This document shows, one piece after another, positions 56,664-64,000 of a stretch of 64,000 nt of DNA. The notes under the pieces are model-generated. The model worked only from the letters and a program-made list of their open reading frames with translations, did not search any database and was not told the origin of the DNA. Positions within the stretch are counted from its first letter, which is position 1. Each line of letters opens with the position of its first letter. Made by a program: the position numbers and the translations under genes. This DNA is from Luteimonas sp. BLCC-B24. Lineage in GTDB: Bacteria > Pseudomonadota > Gammaproteobacteria > Xanthomonadales > Xanthomonadaceae. The stretch spans positions 372,001 through 436,000 of the forward strand of contig NZ_JAQQGN010000002.1 of assembly GCF_028550595.1 (NCBI RefSeq). The letters are read 5' to 3'.

Positions 56664-59414
56664 TCAGAACCGGTAGTTCAGGCCGAGCAGGTAGGTGCGG
56701 CCCCACTGGATGTACTCCAGCGGCCGGTCGCGGGTGCCGGCATAGGTCTGGTACGCCGCATTCGTCAGGTTGTTGGCCTGCAGCAGCAGGGTCAGACCGT
56801 CCAGCGACGAGCCGTCTCCGAAGCTGTAGCTGAGCTGGGCGTCGGTGATGTTTTCGCCGACGACGTAACGCAGCGTGCGCGCGCCGTCGAAGTTGCCGAT
56901 CTCGCCGATGAAGTCCGAGCGGCGGCGCTGGCTCACGCGTGCTTCGAACCCGTTGCGCTCGTAATAGGCGGTCAGGTTGTAGACCCGCTTGGACAGGCCC
57001 GGCAGATCGATGGGACCGCTGCCCACGCTGTTCGCGCTTTCCGGATCGAAGATCTGGATGCTGCTGTCGTTGAAGCTCGCACTGGCGACGATGCCGAAGC
57101 CGCGCAGCGACTCGCTCCACAGGTCGAACGGCAGCGAGGCCGTCAGCTCCAGGCCGCGCAGCGTGCCGCCTTCTGCATTCTGGGGTGCGGTGAAATTGCC
57201 CGTCGTCTGCGTAATCGGCGATGCGCCGGGTCGAGGCACGTAATTCGCGAGGAGCCCCGAGAAGTCGTAACCGTCGCGGGTTTCCGTGTAGATGTACGTG
57301 CGCAGGTCCTTGTAGAAGAACGCGGCCGCCACGTAGGCGCGGTTGCCGAAGTACTTCTCCCATGAAATGTCGAACGCGTACGCGCGCCAGGGGTCGAGCA
57401 GCGGGTTACCACCACTGCCGCCCGGACGGCCCTGATCGTCCACGCCGAATTCCAGCGACGAGCGCAACTGGTCCACACGCGGCCGTGCGACCTGCTCGGC
57501 CAGGCCGATGCGCACGGTGTGCTCGTTCGGCAACGCGAACGCGAGGTTCATGCTCGGCAGCACGTCGGTGTAGGTCTTGCCGTCCTCGAACGGACGCACG
57601 TTGCTGCCGGCCGGCTGGGTGGCGTCCCAGTAGTTCGAGGCCGACGACTGGTCGACGCGCTGGATCTGCACGCCGATGTTGCCGGTCACCGCGGTATCGC
57701 CCCAGTCGCTGCTGATGTTGGCGCGGGCGAAGGCGGTGGTGATCTTCTCGCTGACCGTCCACGCCTTGGGGATCAGATAGTCCAGATCCTCGGTCGGCTC
57801 GAACGTCATGTAACGGCCCACGGCGCCGGGCACGTTCCATGCCGGGATGTAGCCGATGCCGGCGAAGCCCAGATCGACCAGGCCGTACTGCAGGTCGCCC
57901 GCGATCGCGGTATCACCCTGCGCGCCGAGGTTGATGTTGCCTTCGGGCTGGCGCTTGGCCTTTTCGCGGTCGGCGTAGTTCACACCGAAGTCGAAGTCGG
58001 CCAGCCAGGTCAGGCCGGACGGCGCCGGCAACGTGAGGCCCACGCGCGCACCCTTGAGTTCATCCTCCACGCGCGGTGTCTTGCCGTAGCCCGACCCGTA
58101 GATGGTGTTGGTGAGAAACAGCTGGCCCGGATCGGAGTAGTCCAGGCCCGGCGCCATCTGCGTGAAGCCGTTGCGGCGGATATCCAGCTCGATCGTGTCG
58201 AGCGAGGGATTGGGCAGGCGCTGCGCGTTGTTCTCGAGACTGATCTCGTTGCGCTTGGCCTTCGACCAGCTGATGTCGGTGGTCAGACGGGCGCGCTCGA
58301 AGTTGAACTCGTTGCCCCAGCCGAACGCCGAGATGCGGTCCTCGCGCCGGTTGTACATACCGCGCACCAGCGGGTACACGCCGGTCAGCGTGCCGCCGGC
58401 GAAGCTGCCGTTCTCGCTGGTGCGCACGTTGCTGTAGACGCAGGCCGGATCGCAGGGGAACGAGCCGTTGTACTGCGTGTTGACCTCGAACTGGTTCGCC
58501 GTGTCTTCCTGCTCGGCACGCGAATGGAACATGTCCAGTGTGCTGGTCCACAGGTTGGACGGGCGGAACTGCAGCGTCGCCATGATGCCGTCGCGCTTGG
58601 TGTAACCGGTGCGGCGCAGGGCCTTCATGCCGTCGGTGGACCAGGTGCCTTCGGCGAGACCGGGACGTTCGTCCGTCTTCCACGGCTCGTAGAGGCCGAC
58701 CTGGTTTTCCTGGATCGGCGTGTCGCTGTGCGAGACCCCGATCGAGAAGCCGATGCGGCGATCGGCCGACTGGCCGATCCAGCTCGCGCTCAGGCGGTTG
58801 CCGTAGGGATCGGTATCGGCGGCTTCGCCCAGCGAGTTGCGCTGGAAGCGGCCGCTGAGCGTGATCACCGGCTCGGCGAAGTTCAGAGGACGCACCGTCT
58901 GCATGTCCAGCGTGCCCGAGAGCCCCTGGCCGACGAGGGCGGCATCGGGCGTCTTGTACACCGTCACGCCGCTGACCAGCTCCGACGGATACTGGTCGAA
59001 TTCGACGCTGCGGTTGTCGCCGGTGCTGACCATCTCGCGGCCGTTGAGCAGGGTGGTGGCGAAGTCGGGCGACAGGCCGCGCACGCTGATCACCTGCGCG
59101 CGGCCGGCAACGCGCTGCGCGGACAGGCCGGGCAGGCGCGCGATGGACTCGGCGATGCTGACATCGGGCAGCTTGCCGATGTCTTCGGCCGACACCGATT
59201 CGACGATCGAGGTGGCGTCACGCTTGACCGCGATCGCACTCTCGATGCCGCGGCGGATACCGGTGACGGTGACCCGGTCGAGCTCGGTGGCATCGCCCGC
59301 AGCCGGCGTCGCGCCGGTGGTCGTGGTGGTGGTCTGTGCGTGCGCGCCGGCGGCGAGCATCAGCAGTGCCGACGACAGTGCGGCACTGAGCAGGTTGCGA
59401 TCGAGCTTCGACAT
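56664..59414 (-). CDS. TonB-dependent outer-membrane receptor (probable maltodextrin type)
   Basis: A 916-residue receptor. Signal peptide MSKLDRNLLSAALSSALLML ... AHAQ, a TonB-box-like DRVTVTG, then the plug (SIVESVSAEDIGKLPDVSIA, VRGLSPDFATTLLNGREM) and a 22-strand barrel ending in LGLNYRF. The plug text IRRGIESAIAVKRDATSIVE is typical of the Xanthomonas/Caulobacter-type TonB receptors used for carbohydrates. GGGAGGGGAG lies directly before the ATG at 59414. Pullulanase and alpha-glucosidase genes nearby point to maltodextrins as the substrate (inferred). A LacI-type palindrome upstream may control it. Confidence 0.92.
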   Translation of the reverse strand: MSKLDRNLLSAALSSALLMLAAGAHAQTTTTTTGATPAAGDATELDRVTVTGIRRGIESAIAVKRDATSIVESVSAEDIGKLPDVSIAESIARLPGLSAQRVAGRAQVISVRGLSPDFATTLLNGREMVSTGDNRSVEFDQYPSELVSGVTVYKTPDAALVGQGLSGTLDMQTVRPLNFAEPVITLSGRFQRNSLGEAADTDPYGNRLSASWIGQSADRRIGFSIGVSHSDTPIQENQVGLYEPWKTDERPGLAEGTWSTDGMKALRRTGYTKRDGIMATLQFRPSNLWTSTLDMFHSRAEQEDTANQFEVNTQYNGSFPCDPACVYSNVRTSENGSFAGGTLTGVYPLVRGMYNRREDRISAFGWGNEFNFERARLTTDISWSKAKRNEISLENNAQRLPNPSLDTIELDIRRNGFTQMAPGLDYSDPGQLFLTNTIYGSGYGKTPRVEDELKGARVGLTLPAPSGLTWLADFDFGVNYADREKAKRQPEGNINLGAQGDTAIAGDLQYGLVDLGFAGIGYIPAWNVPGAVGRYMTFEPTEDLDYLIPKAWTVSEKITTAFARANISSDWGDTAVTGNIGVQIQRVDQSSASNYWDATQPAGSNVRPFEDGKTYTDVLPSMNLAFALPNEHTVRIGLAEQVARPRVDQLRSSLEFGVDDQGRPGGSGGNPLLDPWRAYAFDISWEKYFGNRAYVAAAFFYKDLRTYIYTETRDGYDFSGLLANYVPRPGASPITQTTGNFTAPQNAEGGTLRGLELTASLPFDLWSESLRGFGIVASASFNDSSIQIFDPESANSVGSGPIDLPGLSKRVYNLTAYYERNGFEARVSQRRRSDFIGEIGNFDGARTLRYVVGENITDAQLSYSFGDGSSLDGLTLLLQANNLTNAAYQTYAGTRDRPLEYIQWGRTYLLGLNYRF

Positions 59415-59542
59415 CTCCCCTCCCAAGGGTGTCCAGCGGACAGCTGTATTTTCGAGTTGTGCCGTCGATGCGCGTCGCTGCAACAGCGGGGCCGGACGGG
59501 TCGCGGCCATGGTAGTCGCGGGTTTCGCGCACCGGCGCGGCC

Positions 59543-59556
59543 TGCATACGTATTCA
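59543..59556. promoter_or_regulatory. Candidate LacI-family operator
   Basis: TGCATACGTATTCA, an inverted repeat centred on CG with one mismatched pair, in the 236-bp divergent spacer 129 bp upstream of the TonB receptor gene. LacI-family repressors favour such CG-centred palindromes and commonly control sugar uptake loci in this bacterial group. No regulator gene is within the window. Confidence 0.45.
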
Positions 59557-59585
59557 TGGCCCGGCATGCATCGGCATGCAGCAAA

Positions 59586-59601
59586 GCGCGTTCGAACGCG
59601 C
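59586..59601. promoter_or_regulatory. Perfect 16-bp palindrome in the divergent promoter region
   Basis: GCGCGTTCGAACGCGC, 50 bp before the DUF2236 gene. Could be an operator or a chance palindrome in GC-rich DNA. CGGCATGCA is also directly repeated just to its left (59562-59580). Confidence 0.35.
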
Positions 59602-59650
59602 ACGCACGGGCTTCGCGGCCGCTCCCGATGACGCCGGCTAGCATTGCGGC

Positions 59651-60589
59651 ATGAACGCATCACGACTTCATCCGGCCGCCGCCCTGCAGGCCGCTATCCG
59701 GCGCTGGGTGCTGGGAGTGTTCCCGCGTGGCCAGAGCGGCATCGACTACGAAACGCCCGTCGGTGACCCGGGCCTGTTCGGCCCGGACACCGTGACCTGG
59801 CGCGTGCATGCGGATTTTCCGGGCATGCTCGCCGGCGGCCTGTGTGCACTGCTGCTGCAGGCGCTGCATCCGCGGGCGCTGGCCGGCGTCTGGGACCATT
59901 CGGATTTCCGCACCGATCTGGTCGGGCGTCTGCGTCGCACCACGGCCTTCGTCGCCGGCACCACGTATGCCGGCACCGAGCAGGCGCACCGGCTGATCCA
60001 CCGTGTCGCGGCGATCCACACCCACGTGCGCGGCACGACCGCGGACGGCACGGCATATTCGGCCGACGATCCCGAGCTGCTCACCTGGGTGCACGTCTCG
60101 GAGGCCTACGCGTTCCTGCAGGGGTTTCGCGCCTACGCCGGCATGCCCGGCCCTGCGGGATTCGACGATCGCTACTACGACGAATCGCGACGCGTCGCCG
60201 AGGCGCTGGGCGCGCGCGCGGTGCCGGCGTCGACGGCGTCGGTCGCGGCCTACTTCGAGCACGTGCGGCCGGAGCTGCGTTTCGATGCACGCTCGCGCGA
60301 GGTGCTCGCGGTGCTGCGCCGCGTCCGCCTGCCGGTGCCCGGCGCCGCCCTGTCGCGCGACGTGTTTCTCGGCGCGGGCGCGGCGCTGTTGCCGCCCTGG
60401 GCCGAGGCGTTACTCGGCATCACACGCCTGCAGCGTGCGCGACATCACGCCTGTGCGCGCCTGTTGCGGATGACGGCCCCGTTGTTCCGTGCGGCGCTGC
60501 CCGACGGCATCGCGCCGCGTGCGTGCCGGCGTGTCGGTGTCGCGCCCGAGTGCCTGCGGCACTGGGACGGCGTGACGCTCCGTTCCTGA
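59651..60589 (+). CDS. DUF2236 protein (oxygenase MpaB-like)
   Basis: A 312-residue protein. ADFPGMLAGGLCALLLQALH, PRALAGVWDHSDFRTDLVGR, TTYAGTEQAHRLIHRVAAIH and LTWVHVSEAYAFLQGFRAYA with regularly spaced His/Asp residues form the DUF2236 signature, related to MpaB oxygenase and latex-clearing proteins that bind heme. The substrate is unknown. It is divergent from the TonB receptor and convergent with the pullulanase gene, the two ends abutting, so it is probably not part of the sugar pathway. Confidence 0.88.
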   Translation: MNASRLHPAAALQAAIRRWVLGVFPRGQSGIDYETPVGDPGLFGPDTVTWRVHADFPGMLAGGLCALLLQALHPRALAGVWDHSDFRTDLVGRLRRTTAFVAGTTYAGTEQAHRLIHRVAAIHTHVRGTTADGTAYSADDPELLTWVHVSEAYAFLQGFRAYAGMPGPAGFDDRYYDESRRVAEALGARAVPASTASVAAYFEHVRPELRFDARSREVLAVLRRVRLPVPGAALSRDVFLGAGAALLPPWAEALLGITRLQRARHHACARLLRMTAPLFRAALPDGIAPRACRRVGVAPECLRHWDGVTLRS

Positions 60590-63352
60590 TCAGCGCGTTC
60601 CGGCCGCGCGCTCGGGCACCACGAACACCAGCGCCGTTCGCGGCGGCACGGTGAACCGACCGCGCCGGTCGTCGATGCGTGCGAGGTCGCGTGGTCGCGG
60701 ATCGGCGGCGTCGGCCGCGAGGTGCACCGGATGCAGACGCCAGCCGCGCCCGGCGAGCGCGGGCGCATCGAGCGTGCGCGCGTCGTCGCCGACGTTGATC
60801 GCATAGAGCACCTCGCTGAAGCCCGCGTCGTCGAGATCGCGCCCGTCGAGATGCCCGGCCACCAGCTGCGGATCGCCGCCCGTGCCACTGCCGGGAAACG
60901 TCAGGCGCGCCTGGATGTCGTCCGCGCGTTCGAGACGGAACAGCCGCGTGCTCGCGCGGATCCGCAGCAGGTCCAGGCTCATGTCGCGCGCCTGCAGCAC
61001 CGCGTCGCGCGGCGGACGGATGCGCGCGGCGTCGGCCAGCAGCGGTTGCAGTTGCGGCCAGTCGGCGGCGTTGTCGGGCGCGGGCGGCAGGCCGTGGCCG
61101 AAGCCGTGGGTGGCGCCGCTCCAGTCGATGCGGTTGAACCAGTCACCCGAATCGAAGCTGTTGCGGTCGAGCGATTTGGAGCGCATCAGCTCCACGCCGG
61201 CGTGCAGATACGCGATGCCCTGGCTGAAGGCCGTCGTCGCCAGCGCCAGTACCTGCGCATGCGCGCGCGCCGTGGGATCGGCATCGTCCGGCAGGCGCAG
61301 CACACCGATGTCGAACAGCGTGTGGTTGTCGTGGTTCTCGACGTAGTTGACCACCTCGCCGGGGGCGGCGGCGTAGCCCGCCGGCATGCCGGCGTAGTCG
61401 ATTTCGGACAGCGCGCGCTCGACGCCGTCGTGCGTGACCAGACGGTAATCGCGCAGCGTGCCGGCCAGGCCCACGCGCACGAGATCCGCCTGGCGGCGGA
61501 GCAGGGCCGCGTCGTCGTGGCCGTGAATCCAGCCGCGCTCGCCGCGCAGGGCATCGCCGCGGTCGGACGGGCCGCCACCGCGCACGGCATCGCGCGCGCG
61601 GTCGCTGAAGGTGGCGATGCCGGTGCCGCCGAGACGCGCCTGCGTGGCCTGGACGAAGCGTGCGTCGTCGGCCACCTCGCCGAAGTTCCAGCCTTCGCCC
61701 ATCAGGTGCACCGGGCGACCGGCTTCGGCATCCACACGCGCCTGCAGTGCGCGCATCGCGTCGCGCGGCTGATGGCCCATCAGGTCGAAGCGGAAGGAAT
61801 CGATGCGGTAGTGGCGCACCCACAGCGCGGCCGAATCGATCATCAGCCGCGCCATCATCGCGTGCTCGGTCGCGGTGTTGTCGCAGCAGGTGGAGGTTTC
61901 CACGCGCCCGTCGGCATCGAGGCGGTGGTAATAGCCGGGCACGATGCGGTCGAGCACCGACTGGGGATGCTGGCCCGACGCGCTGGTGTGGTTGTAGACC
62001 ACGTCCATGCCCACGCGCAGCCCGAGGCCGTGCAGCGCCTGGACCATGCGCCGGAACTCGAGAATCCGCGCTGCCGGGTCCGCGGCGTCGCTGGCGTAGC
62101 TGCCTTCGGGCACGTTGAAGTGCAGCGGGTCGTAGCCCCAGTTGAAGCAGTCGCGCGCGGCGACCGCCATCACGGCCGCCTGTTGCGCGGCGCTGTCGGG
62201 CGCGGCGTCGGGCACGTCCGGCGTGACGCAGCCGGTCTCGGGGACGGTCGCGATGTCGAACACCGGCAGCAGATGCACGTCGGTCACGCCGGCCGCGCGC
62301 AGCCGGCGCAGGTGGCGGATGCCGTGCGAGTCCTGCGCCTCGAACGCCGTGTAGCGACCGCGTTGCGCCTCCGGCACGCGGGCGTCGTCGCGCGAGAAAT
62401 CGCGCACGTGCAACTCGTAGGCGACCATGTCGGTCGAGGCCGCCAAGGCCGGCGTGGTGTGTGCATCCCAGCCGTCGGGCTTGAGTGTGGGCGCGTCGAG
62501 GTCGAACACCACGCTGCGCCGCGAGTCGGCATCCAGCGCCACCGAGTAGGGGTCGGTCACGCGGTTGCGCACGATGCCGGTGCCCGGCACGAACACGTCG
62601 ACCAGGTAGAGATAGCGCGCGCCGCTGCGATCGCCCGGCAGTCGGCCGTGCCAGATGCCGGTGTCGGCATCACGCTGCAGCGTCTCGGGCGCGGCCGCGC
62701 CGGCGTCGGCATCGGGATACAGGCACAGGGCCAGCGACTGCGCCGAAGGCGCCCAGACCGCGAACCGCGTATCGGCGGCGGTCGGCATGGCGCCGAGCAC
62801 GGGTGCATCGACGGCGGCGGCATAGAGATCGTCGAGCGCACCGGCCACCTGCAGCGCGGTCGCGTCGAGCACGTCACCGCGCGTGTCTTCGTGCACCAGC
62901 AGCAGCTGGCCGCGGTGCAGGGCGGCCAGTTCGGCATCGTCGGCGGCGACTGCCAGCGTGGCGCCGGCGCCGATGAAGGCGAAACGCGTCGCCAGCGGTG
63001 CCGGCAACGGGGCGTCGTGCTGCAGCGCATCGAGCCGGCGATCGAAGCCCGCCACCGGGCGACCCGGCCGTGCATCCAGCGTGGCGTTCGCCGCGTGGTA
63101 GAGCCGGAAGCGCGTGCCCTCCGTCGACATCCGGCCCGGCCAAAGGACGAGACGGCGATCGAGCCAGTGCGCGCGTGCCGCGTGCACCGGCGCCTCAACC
63201 GGTACCGGGTGGAGCGTGCGCGCGAATGCGGGGGCATCGCAGTCGTCGCGTGTCGGCGAAGCGATCGCGCCGCCGCAGGCAAGTGCGGCCAGGGCCAGCG
63301 TCAGAGCGCGCAGGCCGCCGCCGGCCGCGTGCGGGGCGCGCGCCTCAATCAA
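60590..63352 (-). CDS. Pullulanase-type alpha-1,6-glucosidase (GH13)
   Basis: A 920-residue secreted debranching enzyme. An export signal covers about residues 1-32 (LRALTLALAALACGGAIA). N-terminal carbohydrate-binding and CBM48-like modules precede the catalytic barrel, with CFNWGYDPLHFNVPEGSYA (pullulanase signature) and the GH13 regions MDVVYNHT, RIDSFRFDLMGH (nucleophile Asp523), HLMGEGWNF (acid/base Glu553) and NYVENHDNHTLFD (Asp675). It hydrolyses alpha-1,6 branches of pullulan or limit dextrins in the periplasm or outside. It overlaps the alpha-glucosidase gene by eight bases, so the two form an operon. Confidence 0.93.
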   Translation of the reverse strand: MIEARAPHAAGGGLRALTLALAALACGGAIASPTRDDCDAPAFARTLHPVPVEAPVHAARAHWLDRRLVLWPGRMSTEGTRFRLYHAANATLDARPGRPVAGFDRRLDALQHDAPLPAPLATRFAFIGAGATLAVAADDAELAALHRGQLLLVHEDTRGDVLDATALQVAGALDDLYAAAVDAPVLGAMPTAADTRFAVWAPSAQSLALCLYPDADAGAAAPETLQRDADTGIWHGRLPGDRSGARYLYLVDVFVPGTGIVRNRVTDPYSVALDADSRRSVVFDLDAPTLKPDGWDAHTTPALAASTDMVAYELHVRDFSRDDARVPEAQRGRYTAFEAQDSHGIRHLRRLRAAGVTDVHLLPVFDIATVPETGCVTPDVPDAAPDSAAQQAAVMAVAARDCFNWGYDPLHFNVPEGSYASDAADPAARILEFRRMVQALHGLGLRVGMDVVYNHTSASGQHPQSVLDRIVPGYYHRLDADGRVETSTCCDNTATEHAMMARLMIDSAALWVRHYRIDSFRFDLMGHQPRDAMRALQARVDAEAGRPVHLMGEGWNFGEVADDARFVQATQARLGGTGIATFSDRARDAVRGGGPSDRGDALRGERGWIHGHDDAALLRRQADLVRVGLAGTLRDYRLVTHDGVERALSEIDYAGMPAGYAAAPGEVVNYVENHDNHTLFDIGVLRLPDDADPTARAHAQVLALATTAFSQGIAYLHAGVELMRSKSLDRNSFDSGDWFNRIDWSGATHGFGHGLPPAPDNAADWPQLQPLLADAARIRPPRDAVLQARDMSLDLLRIRASTRLFRLERADDIQARLTFPGSGTGGDPQLVAGHLDGRDLDDAGFSEVLYAINVGDDARTLDAPALAGRGWRLHPVHLAADAADPRPRDLARIDDRRGRFTVPPRTALVFVVPERAAGTR

Positions 63353-64000
63353 CGTCGGCGAACAGCACGCCGTGGGGCGGCAGGCGCACGACGCCCGCTT
63401 CGATCACCGCGCCGGCCAGGCCGTGCCCGTCGAGCGGACGCGCGCCGGCCATTACCTCGGGCAGCGGCCAGTCGACCGGCGTGGACGCCAGATTGAACAC
63501 CGCCAGCACGCGCGCGCCGTCCTGGCTGCGCACGCTGGCCAGCACCGGCTCGGGCGCGTCGAGGAACTGCTGGTCGCCGACGACCAGCGCCGGCCGCGCA
63601 CGACGCCAGTGCAGGAAGCGGCGCGCGGCGGCGAGCACCGAGCCGTCGTCCGCTTCTTGCGCGGCGACGCTGCGCGCGCGATGCGCATCGGGAATCGGCA
63701 GCCACGGCGTGCCGGTGCTGAAACCGGCGCCGGCATCGCCGGTCCACGGCATCGGCGTGCGGCAGCCGTCGCGGCCCTTGAAGTTCGGCCAGAACGTAAT
63801 GCCGTAGGGGTCGCGCAACTGCTCGAACGGCACGTCGGCCTCGGGCAGGCCGAGCTCCTCGCCCTGGTACAGGCACACCGAGCCGCGCAACGTGCAGACC
63901 AGTCCGATCATCTGCCGCGCGAAATCGTCGCTGGCGTCGGCACCGCCCCAGCGCGTGACCGCGCGCTGCACGTCGTGGTTGGAAATGGCCCAGCACGGCC
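63345..64000 (-). CDS. Alpha-glucosidase (GH13), 3' part only
   Basis: The last about 218 residues of a GH13 enzyme running off the right edge. It enters with CWAISNHDVQRAVTRWGG, the conserved region IV Asp, continues with GSVCLYQGEELGLPEADVPF and the typical DGCRTPMPW phrase, and ends in the C-terminal beta domain (RSQDGARVLAVFNLASTPVD). It would cleave alpha-1,4 bonds of maltooligosaccharides to glucose. Upstream of pullulanase in the same operon. Confidence 0.92.
   Translation of the reverse strand, partial: PCWAISNHDVQRAVTRWGGADASDDFARQMIGLVCTLRGSVCLYQGEELGLPEADVPFEQLRDPYGITFWPNFKGRDGCRTPMPWTGDAGAGFSTGTPWLPIPDAHRARSVAAQEADDGSVLAAARRFLHWRRARPALVVGDQQFLDAPEPVLASVRSQDGARVLAVFNLASTPVDWPLPEVMAGARPLDGHGLAGAVIEAGVVRLPPHGVLFADVD

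Noticed and set aside
55842-57365. Possible gene in the region after tRNA-Val (507 codons on +, others on -)
   Set aside because: All frames are low-complexity Arg/Ala/Pro sequence, and the + frame runs through the receptor gene and its terminator.
60722-63496. A 924-codon plus-strand frame opposite the pullulanase
   Set aside because: Antisense shadow of a clear GH13 gene; Arg/Ala/Gly-rich and motif-free.

Overview
The window reads as a high-GC gammaproteobacterial chromosome of the Xanthomonadaceae/Lysobacteraceae type (Luteimonas- or Lysobacter-like; inferred, not proven). The signs are the fimT-pilV-pilW-pilX-pilY1-pilE order, a Xanthomonas/Caulobacter-style TonB receptor beside periplasmic starch enzymes, and very high GC. 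A complete-looking siphophage-type prophage of about 43.9 kb (8862-52721) sits in a tRNA-Asn(GTT) gene. A 46-bp direct repeat marks attL (8862-8907) and attR (52676-52721), and the functional tRNA is rebuilt at the right end.

Host, left side: a type IV pilus minor-pilin operon (5-8586) that ends in a strong terminator, followed by the displaced 3' half of tRNA-Asn and its terminator. Host, right side: the intact tRNA-Asn, a lone FimT/GspH pseudopilin gene, uvrB, tRNA-Val(GAC), then a carbohydrate locus. That locus holds a TonB-dependent receptor, a DUF2236 oxygenase-like gene, a pullulanase and the 3' end of an alpha-glucosidase, and probably serves maltodextrin/starch uptake.

Prophage layout: (1) Cargo between attL and the integrase: a two-gene Pycsar-type antiphage module (transmembrane effector plus class III pyrimidine-cyclase-like enzyme), 9037-10220. 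(2) A leftward early operon (19321 down to 10217): about 17 small, overlapping genes, a Lar-like zinc-ribbon protein, a C-type-lectin-like DUF1566 protein, a repeat-rich C5 cytosine methyltransferase, a DUF4224-like protein and the tyrosine integrase. (3) An immunity region (19440-21042) with a short CI-like repressor, a Cro-like protein and two early promoters, PL and PR, each with an inverted-repeat operator built on CTTAGCG half-sites. (4) A rightward operon from 20674 to 49153 with almost every gene overlapping its neighbour: CII-like and TraR-like regulators, a Toprim/SF3 primase-helicase, an iteron-like palindromic array, terminase, a Mor-like HTH protein, gpW, portal, a ClpP-capsid fusion, cement protein, a lysis cassette placed inside the head genes, connectors, tail tube, tape measure and tail tip/fibre proteins. 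(5) A right accessory end (49302-52593): a Dam-like adenine methyltransferase, small unknown genes on the minus strand and an SRAP (HMCES/YedK-like) abasic-site protein.

The most notable content is the prophage-borne Pycsar module, which would be expected to protect the lysogen against other phages. Next come the two candidate replication or regulatory repeat regions (25105-25355 and 28503-28587), the C5 methyltransferase with about eight degenerate repeats in its target-recognition region, and the enlarged SRAP protein.
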